This document shows, piece by piece, positions 6,347 to 13,529 of a stretch of DNA of 16,201 nt. Below the pieces are notes generated by a model that worked only from the letters and a program-made list of their open reading frames with translations, ran no database searches and was not told where the DNA came from. A program made the translations under genes and the position numbers. The DNA is from Verrucomicrobiota bacterium (GTDB taxonomy: Bacteria; Verrucomicrobiota; Verrucomicrobiia; Limisphaerales; J093). Positions within the stretch are counted from its first letter, which is position 1; every line of letters starts with the position of its first letter. Location of the stretch: NCBI GenBank assembly GCA_003695015.1, contig RFJD01000162.1:1-16201 (forward strand). Direction: 5' to 3'.

Positions 6347-9300
6347 ATGGCTGGGCGCGAGCTGACGCCGGAACGATGGTCCGCCGCCGAGGAACGCCGC
6401 CGGTTGGCGGTGGTGCGGGAGTATCGCGTGGCGGACGCGGAAGCCCAGCCGGCCTTCGAGGACGCGGTCGGGCTGGCCGCCCGGTTGTGTCGGACGCCGA
6501 TCGCGGCGGTGGTGTTCGTCGAGGCGGACCGGGTGTGGGCCAAGGCGGCGGTGGGTTTGCCGTTGCGCGAACTGCCGCGCGGACAGGCCATCTGCGAGGA
6601 GGTGGTGCGGGCGGGGAGGACGTTGAGCATTCCGGATCTGCGGCGTCGGCCGGAGTATCGCGACCACCCGTTGGTGGCGGGAGAACCGGGTGTCCGATTC
6701 TACGCAGGGGCCCCGTTGAAGCCGGATGGCCGGGCGGTGGTGGGGGTGTTGTGCGTGATGGACACCCGGCCGCGGCGGCTGGCGCGACAGCAACGGGAGG
6801 ACCTCGAACGGGTGGCCCGACAGGTGGTGGCGCAGCTCGAGTTGCGCCGGCATTTGCGGGAGAGCGCGGAGTTGTTGCAGGAACACGAACGCATCGAGGC
6901 CGAGCTGGCCGCGGCGGAGCGCAAGTATCGGGGCATTTTCGAGAACTCCACGGAGGGGATTTTCCAGACGACGCCGGAGGGGACCTACATCACCGCCAAC
7001 GATCGGCTGGCGCGGATCTACGGTTACGAGTCGGCGGCGGAGCTGATGCAAAAGGTCCGGCAGATCGGCCACCAGCTCTATGTGCGGCCGGGACGGCGGG
7101 AGGAGTTCCGGCGGCTGATGGAAACGCGGCGGGAGGTGGTGGGTTTCGAGTCGGAGGTTTACCGCCGGGATGGCCAGGTGATCTGGATTTCCGAAAACGC
7201 CCGGGCGGTGCACGACGCCGAGGGGCGGCTCCTGTACTACGAGGGCACGGTGGTGGACATCACCGCCCGCAAGCGGGCGGAGCGGCGCCTCCGGGAGTCG
7301 GAGCTGCTGTACCATTCGCTGGTCGAATCGCTCACCCAGAACATCTTTCGGAAGGACCTGGAGGGACGATTCACCTTCGTCAATTCGGCTTTCGCCCGGA
7401 CGCTGGGACGGGCGCCGGAGGAAATCGTCGGCCGCACGGACGCGGACTTTTTCCCGCCCGAGCTGGCGGCCCAATACCGGGCGGACGATCTGCGGGTGAT
7501 CCGGACCGGCCGGCCGTTGGAGAAGACCGAGTCGCACCGGCGGGCCGACGGCAGTTGGCTCTACGTCCACGTGCTGAAGAGCCCCTTGCGCAACAGCCGC
7601 GGGGAGATCATCGGCATCCAGGGGATTTTCTGGGACGAGACCGAGCGCCGGCTCACCGAGCAGGCCCTCGAGCACGAGCGGGACCTGTTGCACGCGCTGC
7701 TGGAGACGGTGCCGGACGCGATCTATTTCAAGGACCGGAAATCCCGGTTCCTGCGGTGCAGCCGGGCGCTGGCCGAACGGATGGGCGTCGATTCCCCCGA
7801 ACAACTGGTCGGCAAGACCGACTTCGACTTTTTCTCCGAGGAACACGCCCGCCAGGCCTACGAGGACGAGCAACGGATCATCGCCACCGGCGAACCGGTC
7901 GTCGGCAAGCCGGAAAAGGAAACCTGGCCCGATGGCCGCGAAACCTGGGTGCTGACCTCGAAGCTGCCCTTCCGGGATCGCGAGGGAAACATCATCGGCA
8001 CCGTGGGCATCTCGAAGGACATCACCCGGTTGATCCAGATCGAGCGCGACCTGGCCCGCGCCCGCGACAAAGCCCTCGAGGCCACCCGCCTCAAGAACGC
8101 CCTGCTGGCCAACATCAGCCACGAACTGCGCACCCCTCTGCACACCATCATCGCCGGGGCCGACGTCTTGGAACGGACCCCCCTCCGGCCCGAACAGCGG
8201 GAGATCCTCGAGGCCATGCGCCGCCAGGCCGAATGGCAGCTCCAGATCATCAACGACCTGCTGGACATCTCCCGCGGCCTCCAGGCCGAACTGCGCCTCG
8301 AACGGCGCGCCTTCGACCCCGAATCGCTCGCCTGGGGCGTGGTGGAGCGGCTCGCCGAATCCGCCCACGCCAAAGGCCTCGAACTGGTCGCGGACATCCC
8401 CCGGCGTCCGCCTTGGTTGTGGGGCGACCCCGTCCGCCTCCAGCAGGTCCTCATCAACCTTCTGGCCAACGCCGTGAAGTTCACCGAGCGCGGCCATGTC
8501 CATCTGCACCTCGAAGTGCTCCCGGCCGGGGAGGGCAGGGCCCGCCTGCGGGCCGCAGTGGCCGACACCGGCATCGGCGTGCCGCCGGAAGCCCGCCAAC
8601 GGATCTTCGAGCCTTTCGAACAGGCGGACCGCTCGACCACCCGGCGGTACGGAGGCACCGGCCTCGGCCTGGCGATCTGCCGCCAATGGATCGAGCGCAT
8701 GGGCGGCCGGCTCGGCTTGGAAAGCGAACCCGGCCGCGGTTCGGTCTTCACCTTCGAGGTCCTGCTGGAGACCGCCCCCGCGCCCGCCAACCTGCGCAAG
8801 CCCGCCCCCCTGGCGGAGACCGGCGTGGTCTTGGTGGTCGAGGATCATCCGTTGGCGGCCGAAAGCCTGGCGGCCCGGTTGGCCGGACTGGGGTTGAGGG
8901 CCGTTCGGGTCGGGTCGGTCGCGGAAGCCGACGCGTGGCTGGCCCGCGCCCGGCAGGAGGGCGTCCCCGTCGCGCCGATCTTGGTCGATGCCACGTTGCC
9001 GGATGGGTCCGGCTCCGATGCCGCCTGCCGTTGGGCCCGCGAAGGGGCGGCGTCCAGGGTGGGTCTGATGGCCCCGATCGCCTGCCGCCTGGAACTGCCC
9101 CCGGCCGAGCGTCCGCCCGGCTTCTTCGGCCTGCCCAAGCCGCCTTCGCCCGCGGTCCTGCGGCGGTTTTTCCTGGGATCGGACCAGGCAGCGGAATCGG
9201 CCTCCCCGGTTCGGACGGGCCCCGGGGACGCCAACGCCCGACCGGCGGGCCCGGCTCTGCGGGTGTTGGTGGCCGAGGACAACGACTTCAACCGCACCCT

Positions 9301-10108
9301 GGCGGCGGAGCAGTTGCGGCAGTTGGGCCACGAACCGGCCGGCGCGGCCAATGGCCGGGAAGCTCTCGCCCGGCTGGAACGGGAGCCGTTCGACGTCCTC
9401 CTGCTGGACTGCCAGATGCCGGAAATGGACGGTTACGAGACGGCCCGCCGCCTGCGCCGCTGGGAGGCCGAACGGGGTGTTCCACCGGAGCAACGACTCT
9501 GGATCATCGCCGTGACCGCCAACGCGGGCGAGGATTACCGCCGGCGTTGTTTGGAGGCGGGAATGGACGATTTCCTGAGCAAGCCGGTGGTGCGACGCGC
9601 CCTGGCCGAGGCGTTGGCCCGGGTGAATCGAAAACGTTCGCCGTCCGCCGCCTCCCCGGCGACCGGGGCTTCGGGAGGCTCGGCTTCCGCCGAAACCGAC
9701 CGGCCGGCCCAACCGGCAGCCGAAACCGCCGCGGAGCCGGTGTGGGATCGCGCCCTGCTGGCCGCTTTCGCGCCGGAGAAACGGCGGCAGTTGACCGCCT
9801 TGTTCCTCCGCACCGTGCGGGACTTGATGGAACGTCTCGCCCAAGCGACGGCCGGAAACGACCTGGCCGCCGTGCAGGCGGCCGCCCACAGCCTGAAAGG
9901 CAGCAGCCGTCACGTGGGCGCCGTCCGGCTGGCCGGCCTGGCCGCTGGATTGGAGACCCGGGCGCGCGAGGGCGGCGGGGAGGATTTGAACGAGTGGCTG
10001 CGCCGGATCCGGGTCGCCGTGGCCGAGCTCGAACGGGAAATGGCCGTCGAGGCAGGGGACGGCTCCCCGTCGGCGACGTCCGGCTTTGACAAGGAGCGGA
10101 CCGGATGA
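6347..10108 (+). CDS. Soluble hybrid sensor histidine kinase: GAF-PAS-PAS-PAS-HisKA-HATPase-REC-REC-HPt
   Basis: From the ATG at 6347 the protein has 1253 residues; a GTG at 6257 would add 30 Arg/Pro/Gly-rich residues and is less likely. Domains in order: a GAF domain (about 20-175); three PAS units (about 190-315, 319-440, 443-565, the first opening with YRGIFENSTEGIF); HisKA with the H-box NISHELRTPLH, phospho-acceptor His592; HATPase_c (about 690-810) with the N-box NLLANAVKFTERG, DTGIGV and GGTGLGLAI; receiver 1 (about 825-950) with Asp881; receiver 2 (about 970-1090) with Asp1021 in LLLDCQMPEMDG, the switch Thr in VTAN and Lys in SKP; and a C-terminal HPt domain with AAHSLKGSS, His1181. 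No membrane segment is visible, so sensing should be cytoplasmic. Receiver 1 has Met908 where the switch Thr/Ser is expected. The HPt domain implies transfer to a separate, unlinked response regulator. The stop overlaps the next start (ATGA). Architecture is certain; the signal is unknown. Confidence 0.95.
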   Translation: MAGRELTPERWSAAEERRRLAVVREYRVADAEAQPAFEDAVGLAARLCRTPIAAVVFVEADRVWAKAAVGLPLRELPRGQAICEEVVRAGRTLSIPDLRRRPEYRDHPLVAGEPGVRFYAGAPLKPDGRAVVGVLCVMDTRPRRLARQQREDLERVARQVVAQLELRRHLRESAELLQEHERIEAELAAAERKYRGIFENSTEGIFQTTPEGTYITANDRLARIYGYESAAELMQKVRQIGHQLYVRPGRREEFRRLMETRREVVGFESEVYRRDGQVIWISENARAVHDAEGRLLYYEGTVVDITARKRAERRLRESELLYHSLVESLTQNIFRKDLEGRFTFVNSAFARTLGRAPEEIVGRTDADFFPPELAAQYRADDLRVIRTGRPLEKTESHRRADGSWLYVHVLKSPLRNSRGEIIGIQGIFWDETERRLTEQALEHERDLLHALLETVPDAIYFKDRKSRFLRCSRALAERMGVDSPEQLVGKTDFDFFSEEHARQAYEDEQRIIATGEPVVGKPEKETWPDGRETWVLTSKLPFRDREGNIIGTVGISKDITRLIQIERDLARARDKALEATRLKNALLANISHELRTPLHTIIAGADVLERTPLRPEQREILEAMRRQAEWQLQIINDLLDISRGLQAELRLERRAFDPESLAWGVVERLAESAHAKGLELVADIPRRPPWLWGDPVRLQQVLINLLANAVKFTERGHVHLHLEVLPAGEGRARLRAAVADTGIGVPPEARQRIFEPFEQADRSTTRRYGGTGLGLAICRQWIERMGGRLGLESEPGRGSVFTFEVLLETAPAPANLRKPAPLAETGVVLVVEDHPLAAESLAARLAGLGLRAVRVGSVAEADAWLARARQEGVPVAPILVDATLPDGSGSDAACRWAREGAASRVGLMAPIACRLELPPAERPPGFFGLPKPPSPAVLRRFFLGSDQAAESASPVRTGPGDANARPAGPALRVLVAEDNDFNRTLAAEQLRQLGHEPAGAANGREALARLEREPFDVLLLDCQMPEMDGYETARRLRRWEAERGVPPEQRLWIIAVTANAGEDYRRRCLEAGMDDFLSKPVVRRALAEALARVNRKRSPSAASPATGASGGSASAETDRPAQPAAETAAEPVWDRALLAAFAPEKRRQLTALFLRTVRDLMERLAQATAGNDLAAVQAAAHSLKGSSRHVGAVRLAGLAAGLETRAREGGGEDLNEWLRRIRVAVAELEREMAVEAGDGSPSATSGFDKERTG
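10091..10096 (+). promoter_or_regulatory. Ribosome binding site for the HIT gene
   Basis: AAGGAG lies eight bases upstream of the ATG at 10105, inside the end of the kinase gene. It selects 10105 over the in-frame ATG at 10123. Confidence 0.75.
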
Positions 10109-10647
10109 ATAGCGTGGGCGCGATGGAGTACCTGCACGCCCCTTGGCGCATCGAGTACATCCTGGCGCCGAAACCGCCGGCGTCGCCCCGTTCGCTGTTC
10201 ACGCGCATCGCCCAGGCCGACGACGACGAGGCGAACCTGGTGGTCTGCCGGGAGCGGACCTGTTTCGCCCTCCTGAACCGCTATCCCTACAACGGCGGCC
10301 ATCTGCTGGTGGTGCCCTACAAGCAGGTCGAGTCGCTCGAGGAACTCACCGACGAGGAGTTGACCGACCTGATGCGGCTGGTGCGGCGTTGTCTCAAAGC
10401 CCTCCGCCGGGCCATGCGCCCGGACGGTTTCAACATCGGGCTGAATCTCGGCCGGGTGGCCGGGGCGGGCATCGTGGACCATCTGCACTTCCACATCGTG
10501 CCGCGCTGGAGCGGCGACACCAATTTCATGCCCGTGCTCGCCAACACTTCCGTGGTTCCCGACGCCTTGGCGGACGTGGCCGCCCGCTTGCGCGCCGCCC
10601 TCGCCGAGGAAGACGCCGAACCGTCGGATCCCCCCTCGCGTTCATGA
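10105..10647 (+). CDS. HIT-family hydrolase/phosphorylase, Ap4A phosphorylase-like
   Basis: HIT proteins act on nucleoside phosphates through a histidine triad. This 180-residue protein has the triad HLHFHIVPRW (His126, His128, His130) preceded by the glycine-rich GFNIGLNLGRVAGAGI and followed by SGDTNFMP. The combination matches the group that includes actinobacterial diadenosine tetraphosphate (Ap4A) phosphorylase. The likely role is cleavage of dinucleoside polyphosphates such as Ap4A, a stress-linked nucleotide, in the cytoplasm; the exact substrate cannot be read from sequence. An NRYPYNGGHLLVVPY strand in the N-terminal half is typical of the fold. Both ends overlap neighbours by four bases (ATGA with the kinase and with phoH), so translation is probably coupled to both. 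Its position behind a sensor kinase suggests stress-linked co-expression (inference). Confidence 0.9.
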   Translation: MNSVGAMEYLHAPWRIEYILAPKPPASPRSLFTRIAQADDDEANLVVCRERTCFALLNRYPYNGGHLLVVPYKQVESLEELTDEELTDLMRLVRRCLKALRRAMRPDGFNIGLNLGRVAGAGIVDHLHFHIVPRWSGDTNFMPVLANTSVVPDALADVAARLRAALAEEDAEPSDPPSRS

Positions 10648-11603
10648 CCACCGAGACCCTTCACTTCGACAATCCCCGGCTGGCTCAACTGGTCCTCGGC
10701 AACGATCCCGCCAACCTGGCTGTCCTCGAACAACAGCTCGGCGTGCGCGCGGTGGCGCGGGACGCCTGGATCAAGCTCGAAGGCGAGGAAGAGGCCGTCA
10801 GCCGGGCGCGGGAATTCCTTCGCTCGATGGAGCGGACGGTCCGCGCCGGCGGCACGCTGCGTTCGAACGACTTCCAGATCGCGTTGGGCGTGGTGCGGGA
10901 GGAGGGCGCCCCGGCGCTGGCCAGCCTCGAGAGCGAGCGCATCCAGACCTCCCCCCGCAAAGCCTCGGTGGCGCCCAAGACGGTCGGCCAGCGGCGCTAC
11001 CTCGAGGCCATCCGCACCCACACCCTGACCATCGCCGTCGGCCCGGCCGGCACCGGCAAGACCTACCTGGCCGTGGCCGCCGCCACCGCCGCCTTCAAGG
11101 CGGGCGAGGTGGACCGGATCATTCTGACCCGGCCGGCGGTCGAGGCCGGCGAGGCGTTGGGGTTCCTGCCGGGGGACCTGAAGGAGAAACTCTCGCCCTA
11201 TCTGCGGCCTTTGTACGACGCCCTGCGGGACATGCTCCCGGCCCAGGAACTGCAACGGCACATGGCCACCGATTCGATCGAGATCGCCCCCCTGGCCTAC
11301 ATGCGCGGGCGCACGCTCAACAATTCGTTCATCATCTTCGACGAAGCCCAGAACGCCACCGCGGAACAGATGTTCATGTTCCTGACCCGGCTGGGCTTCA
11401 ACTCGCGGGCGGTCGTCACCGGCGACCTGACCCAGATCGACCTGCCGCGCCGGAAGACCTCCGGCCTGTTCGAGGCGCGGGCCGCATTGCGCGAGGTCGA
11501 GGACGTGGCCATCGTCGAGCTGGGCCAGCGCGACGTCGTGCGCCACCCGCTGGTTCAGCGCATCCTGCAGGCTTACGAACGCCACCGGGGCACGAGCGAA
11601 TGA
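10644..11603 (+). CDS. phoH: PhoH-like ATPase (YbeZ type)
   Basis: PhoH/YbeZ proteins are cytoplasmic P-loop ATPases of the helicase superfamily-1-like fold, associated with YbeY in rRNA and RNA metabolism. The 319-residue protein has the usual length. Its N-terminal 110 residues include a KH-like RNA-binding region (LGVRAVARDAWIKLEGEEEA). The PhoH domain follows with Walker A GPAGTGKT (Lys139), ILTRPAVEAGEALGFLPGDL, the AYMRGRTLNNSFIIFDEAQN segment with Walker B Asp233 and Glu234, and VVTGDLTQIDLP. The ATG at 10644 overlaps the HIT stop, and the TGA overlaps the ybeY start, so it is translationally coupled on both sides. In many bacteria an HD-domain phosphohydrolase gene sits between phoH and ybeY; it is absent here. 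Identification as the YbeZ-type member is supported by the adjacent ybeY. Confidence 0.96.
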   Translation: MTTETLHFDNPRLAQLVLGNDPANLAVLEQQLGVRAVARDAWIKLEGEEEAVSRAREFLRSMERTVRAGGTLRSNDFQIALGVVREEGAPALASLESERIQTSPRKASVAPKTVGQRRYLEAIRTHTLTIAVGPAGTGKTYLAVAAATAAFKAGEVDRIILTRPAVEAGEALGFLPGDLKEKLSPYLRPLYDALRDMLPAQELQRHMATDSIEIAPLAYMRGRTLNNSFIIFDEAQNATAEQMFMFLTRLGFNSRAVVTGDLTQIDLPRRKTSGLFEARAALREVEDVAIVELGQRDVVRHPLVQRILQAYERHRGTSE

Positions 11604-12082
11604 GCGTGAGTCTCCACGTCCGCAACCGGCATCCCCGGCGTCGCCTGCCGGTTCCGGCGTTGCGGCGCTGGTTGCGGGCCGCCATGGCGGAGGAGCCGAT
11701 CGCCTCCCGGGCCCGCCACGGGGGCGAACTGGGCCTCCGGCTGGTGGGCGCCGCCGAAATGGCCCGGCTCAACCGGCTTCACCTCGGCCACGAAGGGCCC
11801 ACCGACGTCATCACTTTCGACTACGCCGGGCCCGGCCAGCCGGGCCTGTGGGGCGACATCGTGGTGTGCCTGGACGTGGCGGAGGAGCAGGGCCGCGCGC
11901 TGGGCATTCCCTGGCCGCGGGAATTGCTTCGCTACCTGGTCCACGGTTTGCTGCACTTGTGCGGGTATGACGACCTCGTTCCCGAGGCGCGCCGCGTCAT
12001 GAAACGACACGAAAACCGGTTGGTGCGGCGCCTGGGGGCGCGGCTGGACGTCGCCTCGGTGGAGAACGCGGTCCAACGATGA
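11600..12082 (+). CDS. ybeY: YbeY endoribonuclease / rRNA maturation factor, with Asp in place of the third metal-binding His
   Basis: YbeY is a small metal-dependent endoribonuclease needed for 16S rRNA 3'-end maturation and ribosome quality control. The 160-residue protein has the family core: the GPTDVITFDY strand, LWGDIVVCLDVAEEQ, and the metal motif at residues 115-125, HGLLHLCGYDD. His115 and His119 match the first two ligands of H-x3-H-x5-H. Residue 125, where the third His is normally found, is Asp. Asp can bind zinc and the last ligand varies in some phyla, so activity is probably retained. The C-terminal helix (RRVMKRHENRLV) is normal. The ATG at 11600 overlaps the phoH stop by four bases and the gene ends in ATGA overlap with the DUF502 gene. 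The linkage to phoH is the classical one and supports the call. Confidence 0.94.
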   Translation: MSVSLHVRNRHPRRRLPVPALRRWLRAAMAEEPIASRARHGGELGLRLVGAAEMARLNRLHLGHEGPTDVITFDYAGPGQPGLWGDIVVCLDVAEEQGRALGIPWPRELLRYLVHGLLHLCGYDDLVPEARRVMKRHENRLVRRLGARLDVASVENAVQR

Positions 12083-12813
12083 GAATGAAACGGCAGATGA
12101 CACGATGGCGGGCGGATTTCTTCGCCGGTCTGGCCGTCGTGCTGCCGGTGGTCCTTTCCCTGGCGATCGTCCGGTGGCTGTTCGGCACCGTGTCGCAGGT
12201 GACGGACATGCTGCTGTTTTTCCTGCCGTACGAGATGACCCATCACCCGGACGGCAGCGGGGAGGTGCTCTGGTACTGGAGTTTGGTGGCTTTGCTGCTG
12301 ACGGTGGCGCTGCTGGCGGCCATCGGCCGGCTCGCCCGCAATTACGTCGGGCGCAAGATCGTTCAGTTCGTGGACTGGTTGATGGTGCAGGTCCCCCTGC
12401 TCAACAAGGTCTATGTCACCATCAAGCAGATCAACGAAGCCTTCGCCGGCAACCGCCGGGCCGCCTTCAAGCGCGTGGTTCTCATCCGCTATCCCCACCC
12501 GGACAGTTACTCGATCGGCTTCCTGACCAGCGACGAGCACCCGGAGGTGAGCGCCCGGTTGGGACGGCGCATGCTGGGGGTGTTCCTGCCCACCACGCCC
12601 AATCCCACCAGCGGTTACCTGCTGGTGCTGCCGGAGGACGAGGTCATTTTCCTCAACATGAGCGTCGCCGAGGGCATCAAGCTCATCATCAGCCTGGGCT
12701 CGGTCGTCCCGCCCGCCCGCATGGCCGAATTGCTCGAACGGCAGACCCCGGCGCCGGCCGCGTCCGACTCCGCCCCGTCCAAGCCGGAACCGGCAGCCGA
12801 CCATGCCCCTTGA
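12079..12813 (+). CDS. DUF502 family integral membrane protein
   Basis: The 244-residue protein matches the DUF502 family (COG2928) in layout. A short basic N-terminus (MRMKRQMTRWRADF) precedes membrane segment 1 at about residues 13-35 (FFAGLAVVLPVVLSLAIVRWLF). Membrane segment 2 is at about 64-84 (YWSLVALLLTVALLAAIGRLA). A soluble region follows with the conserved-looking VPLLNKVYVTIKQI, the VVLIRYPHPDSYSIGFLT strand, and VFLPTTPNPTSGYLLVLP. The last 25 residues are Pro/Ala-rich and look disordered. No enzymatic function is established for this family, and I do not assign one. It overlaps ybeY by four bases (ATGA) and recO by 11 bases, placing it firmly in the operon. The start is fixed by the overlap and the N-in basic segment. 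Confidence 0.88.
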   Translation: MRMKRQMTRWRADFFAGLAVVLPVVLSLAIVRWLFGTVSQVTDMLLFFLPYEMTHHPDGSGEVLWYWSLVALLLTVALLAAIGRLARNYVGRKIVQFVDWLMVQVPLLNKVYVTIKQINEAFAGNRRAAFKRVVLIRYPHPDSYSIGFLTSDEHPEVSARLGRRMLGVFLPTTPNPTSGYLLVLPEDEVIFLNMSVAEGIKLIISLGSVVPPARMAELLERQTPAPAASDSAPSKPEPAADHAP

Positions 12814-13471
12814 ACGCGCCCAAGGGATCGTGCTCCGGCTCCGTCCCTGGAGCGAAACGAGCCTCATCGTGGAATGGCTCACGCTCGAGGCCGGCCGGAT
12901 CCACACCCTGGCCCGGGGCGCCCGCCGTCCCAAATCGCCCTTGCGGGGCAAGCTGGACGTGTTTTACCGGGCCCGCTTGGCTTTCACCCGGGCGCGGCGT
13001 TCGGACCTCCACACCTTGGTCGAGGTCGTGCTCGAGACGACGCATCCCGGCCTGAGGCGGCATTTGAATTCCCTGCGGGCCGCCGGTTACGCCGCGCGCT
13101 TCGTGGAGAAATACACCGAGCCGGAGACGCCGGTCCCGGAACTGTTCCGGCTGCTGGCCGGCTGGTTGGATCGCTGGGCCGTGGAGGAGGCGCACTTGGG
13201 CCACCTCGTCGCCTTCGAGTGGCAATGGCTGGCCGCCTCGGGATTGCAGCCGGATGCCGCCCGCAGCCGGCTGTCTCCGGCCGCCCGCCAACTGGCGGAG
13301 GAGCTGTCGCGCCTGCCGCCCGGCGCGTGGCCGGCGCACGCCGCGCCGGGGGCGGTCGAGGGGTTGGCGCATTTTCTGGCGCGGTTTCTGCCCGCGCATC
13401 TGGAGCCGCTCCCACCCCCGCGGCCGGAGTTGCCGGGCCCCGCGGCGGTTCCGCCGGGGGAAAAACGTTGA
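12803..13471 (+). CDS. recO: DNA repair protein RecO
   Basis: RecO promotes RecA loading on SSB-coated single-stranded DNA and strand annealing in the RecFOR pathway. The 222-residue protein begins with the typical OB-fold opening (ERAQGIVLRLRPWSETSLIVEWLT, then GRIHTLARGARRPKSPLRGKLDVF). A helical region follows with YAARFVEKYTEPETPVPELFRLL, which resembles the RecO C-terminal domain. It is slightly shorter than the usual 240-250 residues. No zinc-finger cysteines are visible, and the last 30 residues are Pro-rich. Its start lies 11 bases inside the DUF502 gene. A 58-base gap, the largest in this operon, separates it from argA. Sequence conservation of RecO is low, but the N-terminal pattern is good. 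Confidence 0.87.
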   Translation: MPLERAQGIVLRLRPWSETSLIVEWLTLEAGRIHTLARGARRPKSPLRGKLDVFYRARLAFTRARRSDLHTLVEVVLETTHPGLRRHLNSLRAAGYAARFVEKYTEPETPVPELFRLLAGWLDRWAVEEAHLGHLVAFEWQWLAASGLQPDAARSRLSPAARQLAEELSRLPPGAWPAHAAPGAVEGLAHFLARFLPAHLEPLPPPRPELPGPAAVPPGEKR

Positions 13472-13515
13472 AGCGTCCGCCCGAAACGCCGTTCATAAAG
13501 CCGCGTGCTGGAGCG

Positions 13516-13521
13516 AAGGAG
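13516..13521 (+). promoter_or_regulatory. Ribosome binding site deciding the argA GTG start
   Basis: AAGGAG lies eight bases upstream of the GTG at 13530. It excludes the long upstream in-frame extension, which would read through recO in another frame. Confidence 0.8.
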
Positions 13522-13529
13522 CTGAACCA

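Noticed and set aside
6338..9913. A 1191-codon open frame on the minus strand opposite the kinase gene
   Set aside because: It is a shadow of the plus-strand kinase gene in high-GC DNA. The translation is His/Arg/Gln/Pro/Gly-rich with no recognisable domain, while the plus-strand frame has a complete, ordered domain set.
13254..13529. Upstream extension of argA overlapping recO
   Set aside because: The extra 92 residues are Arg/Pro/Cys-rich out-of-frame recO sequence. AAGGAG in front of GTG 13530 and alignment with ArgA N-termini fix the start.
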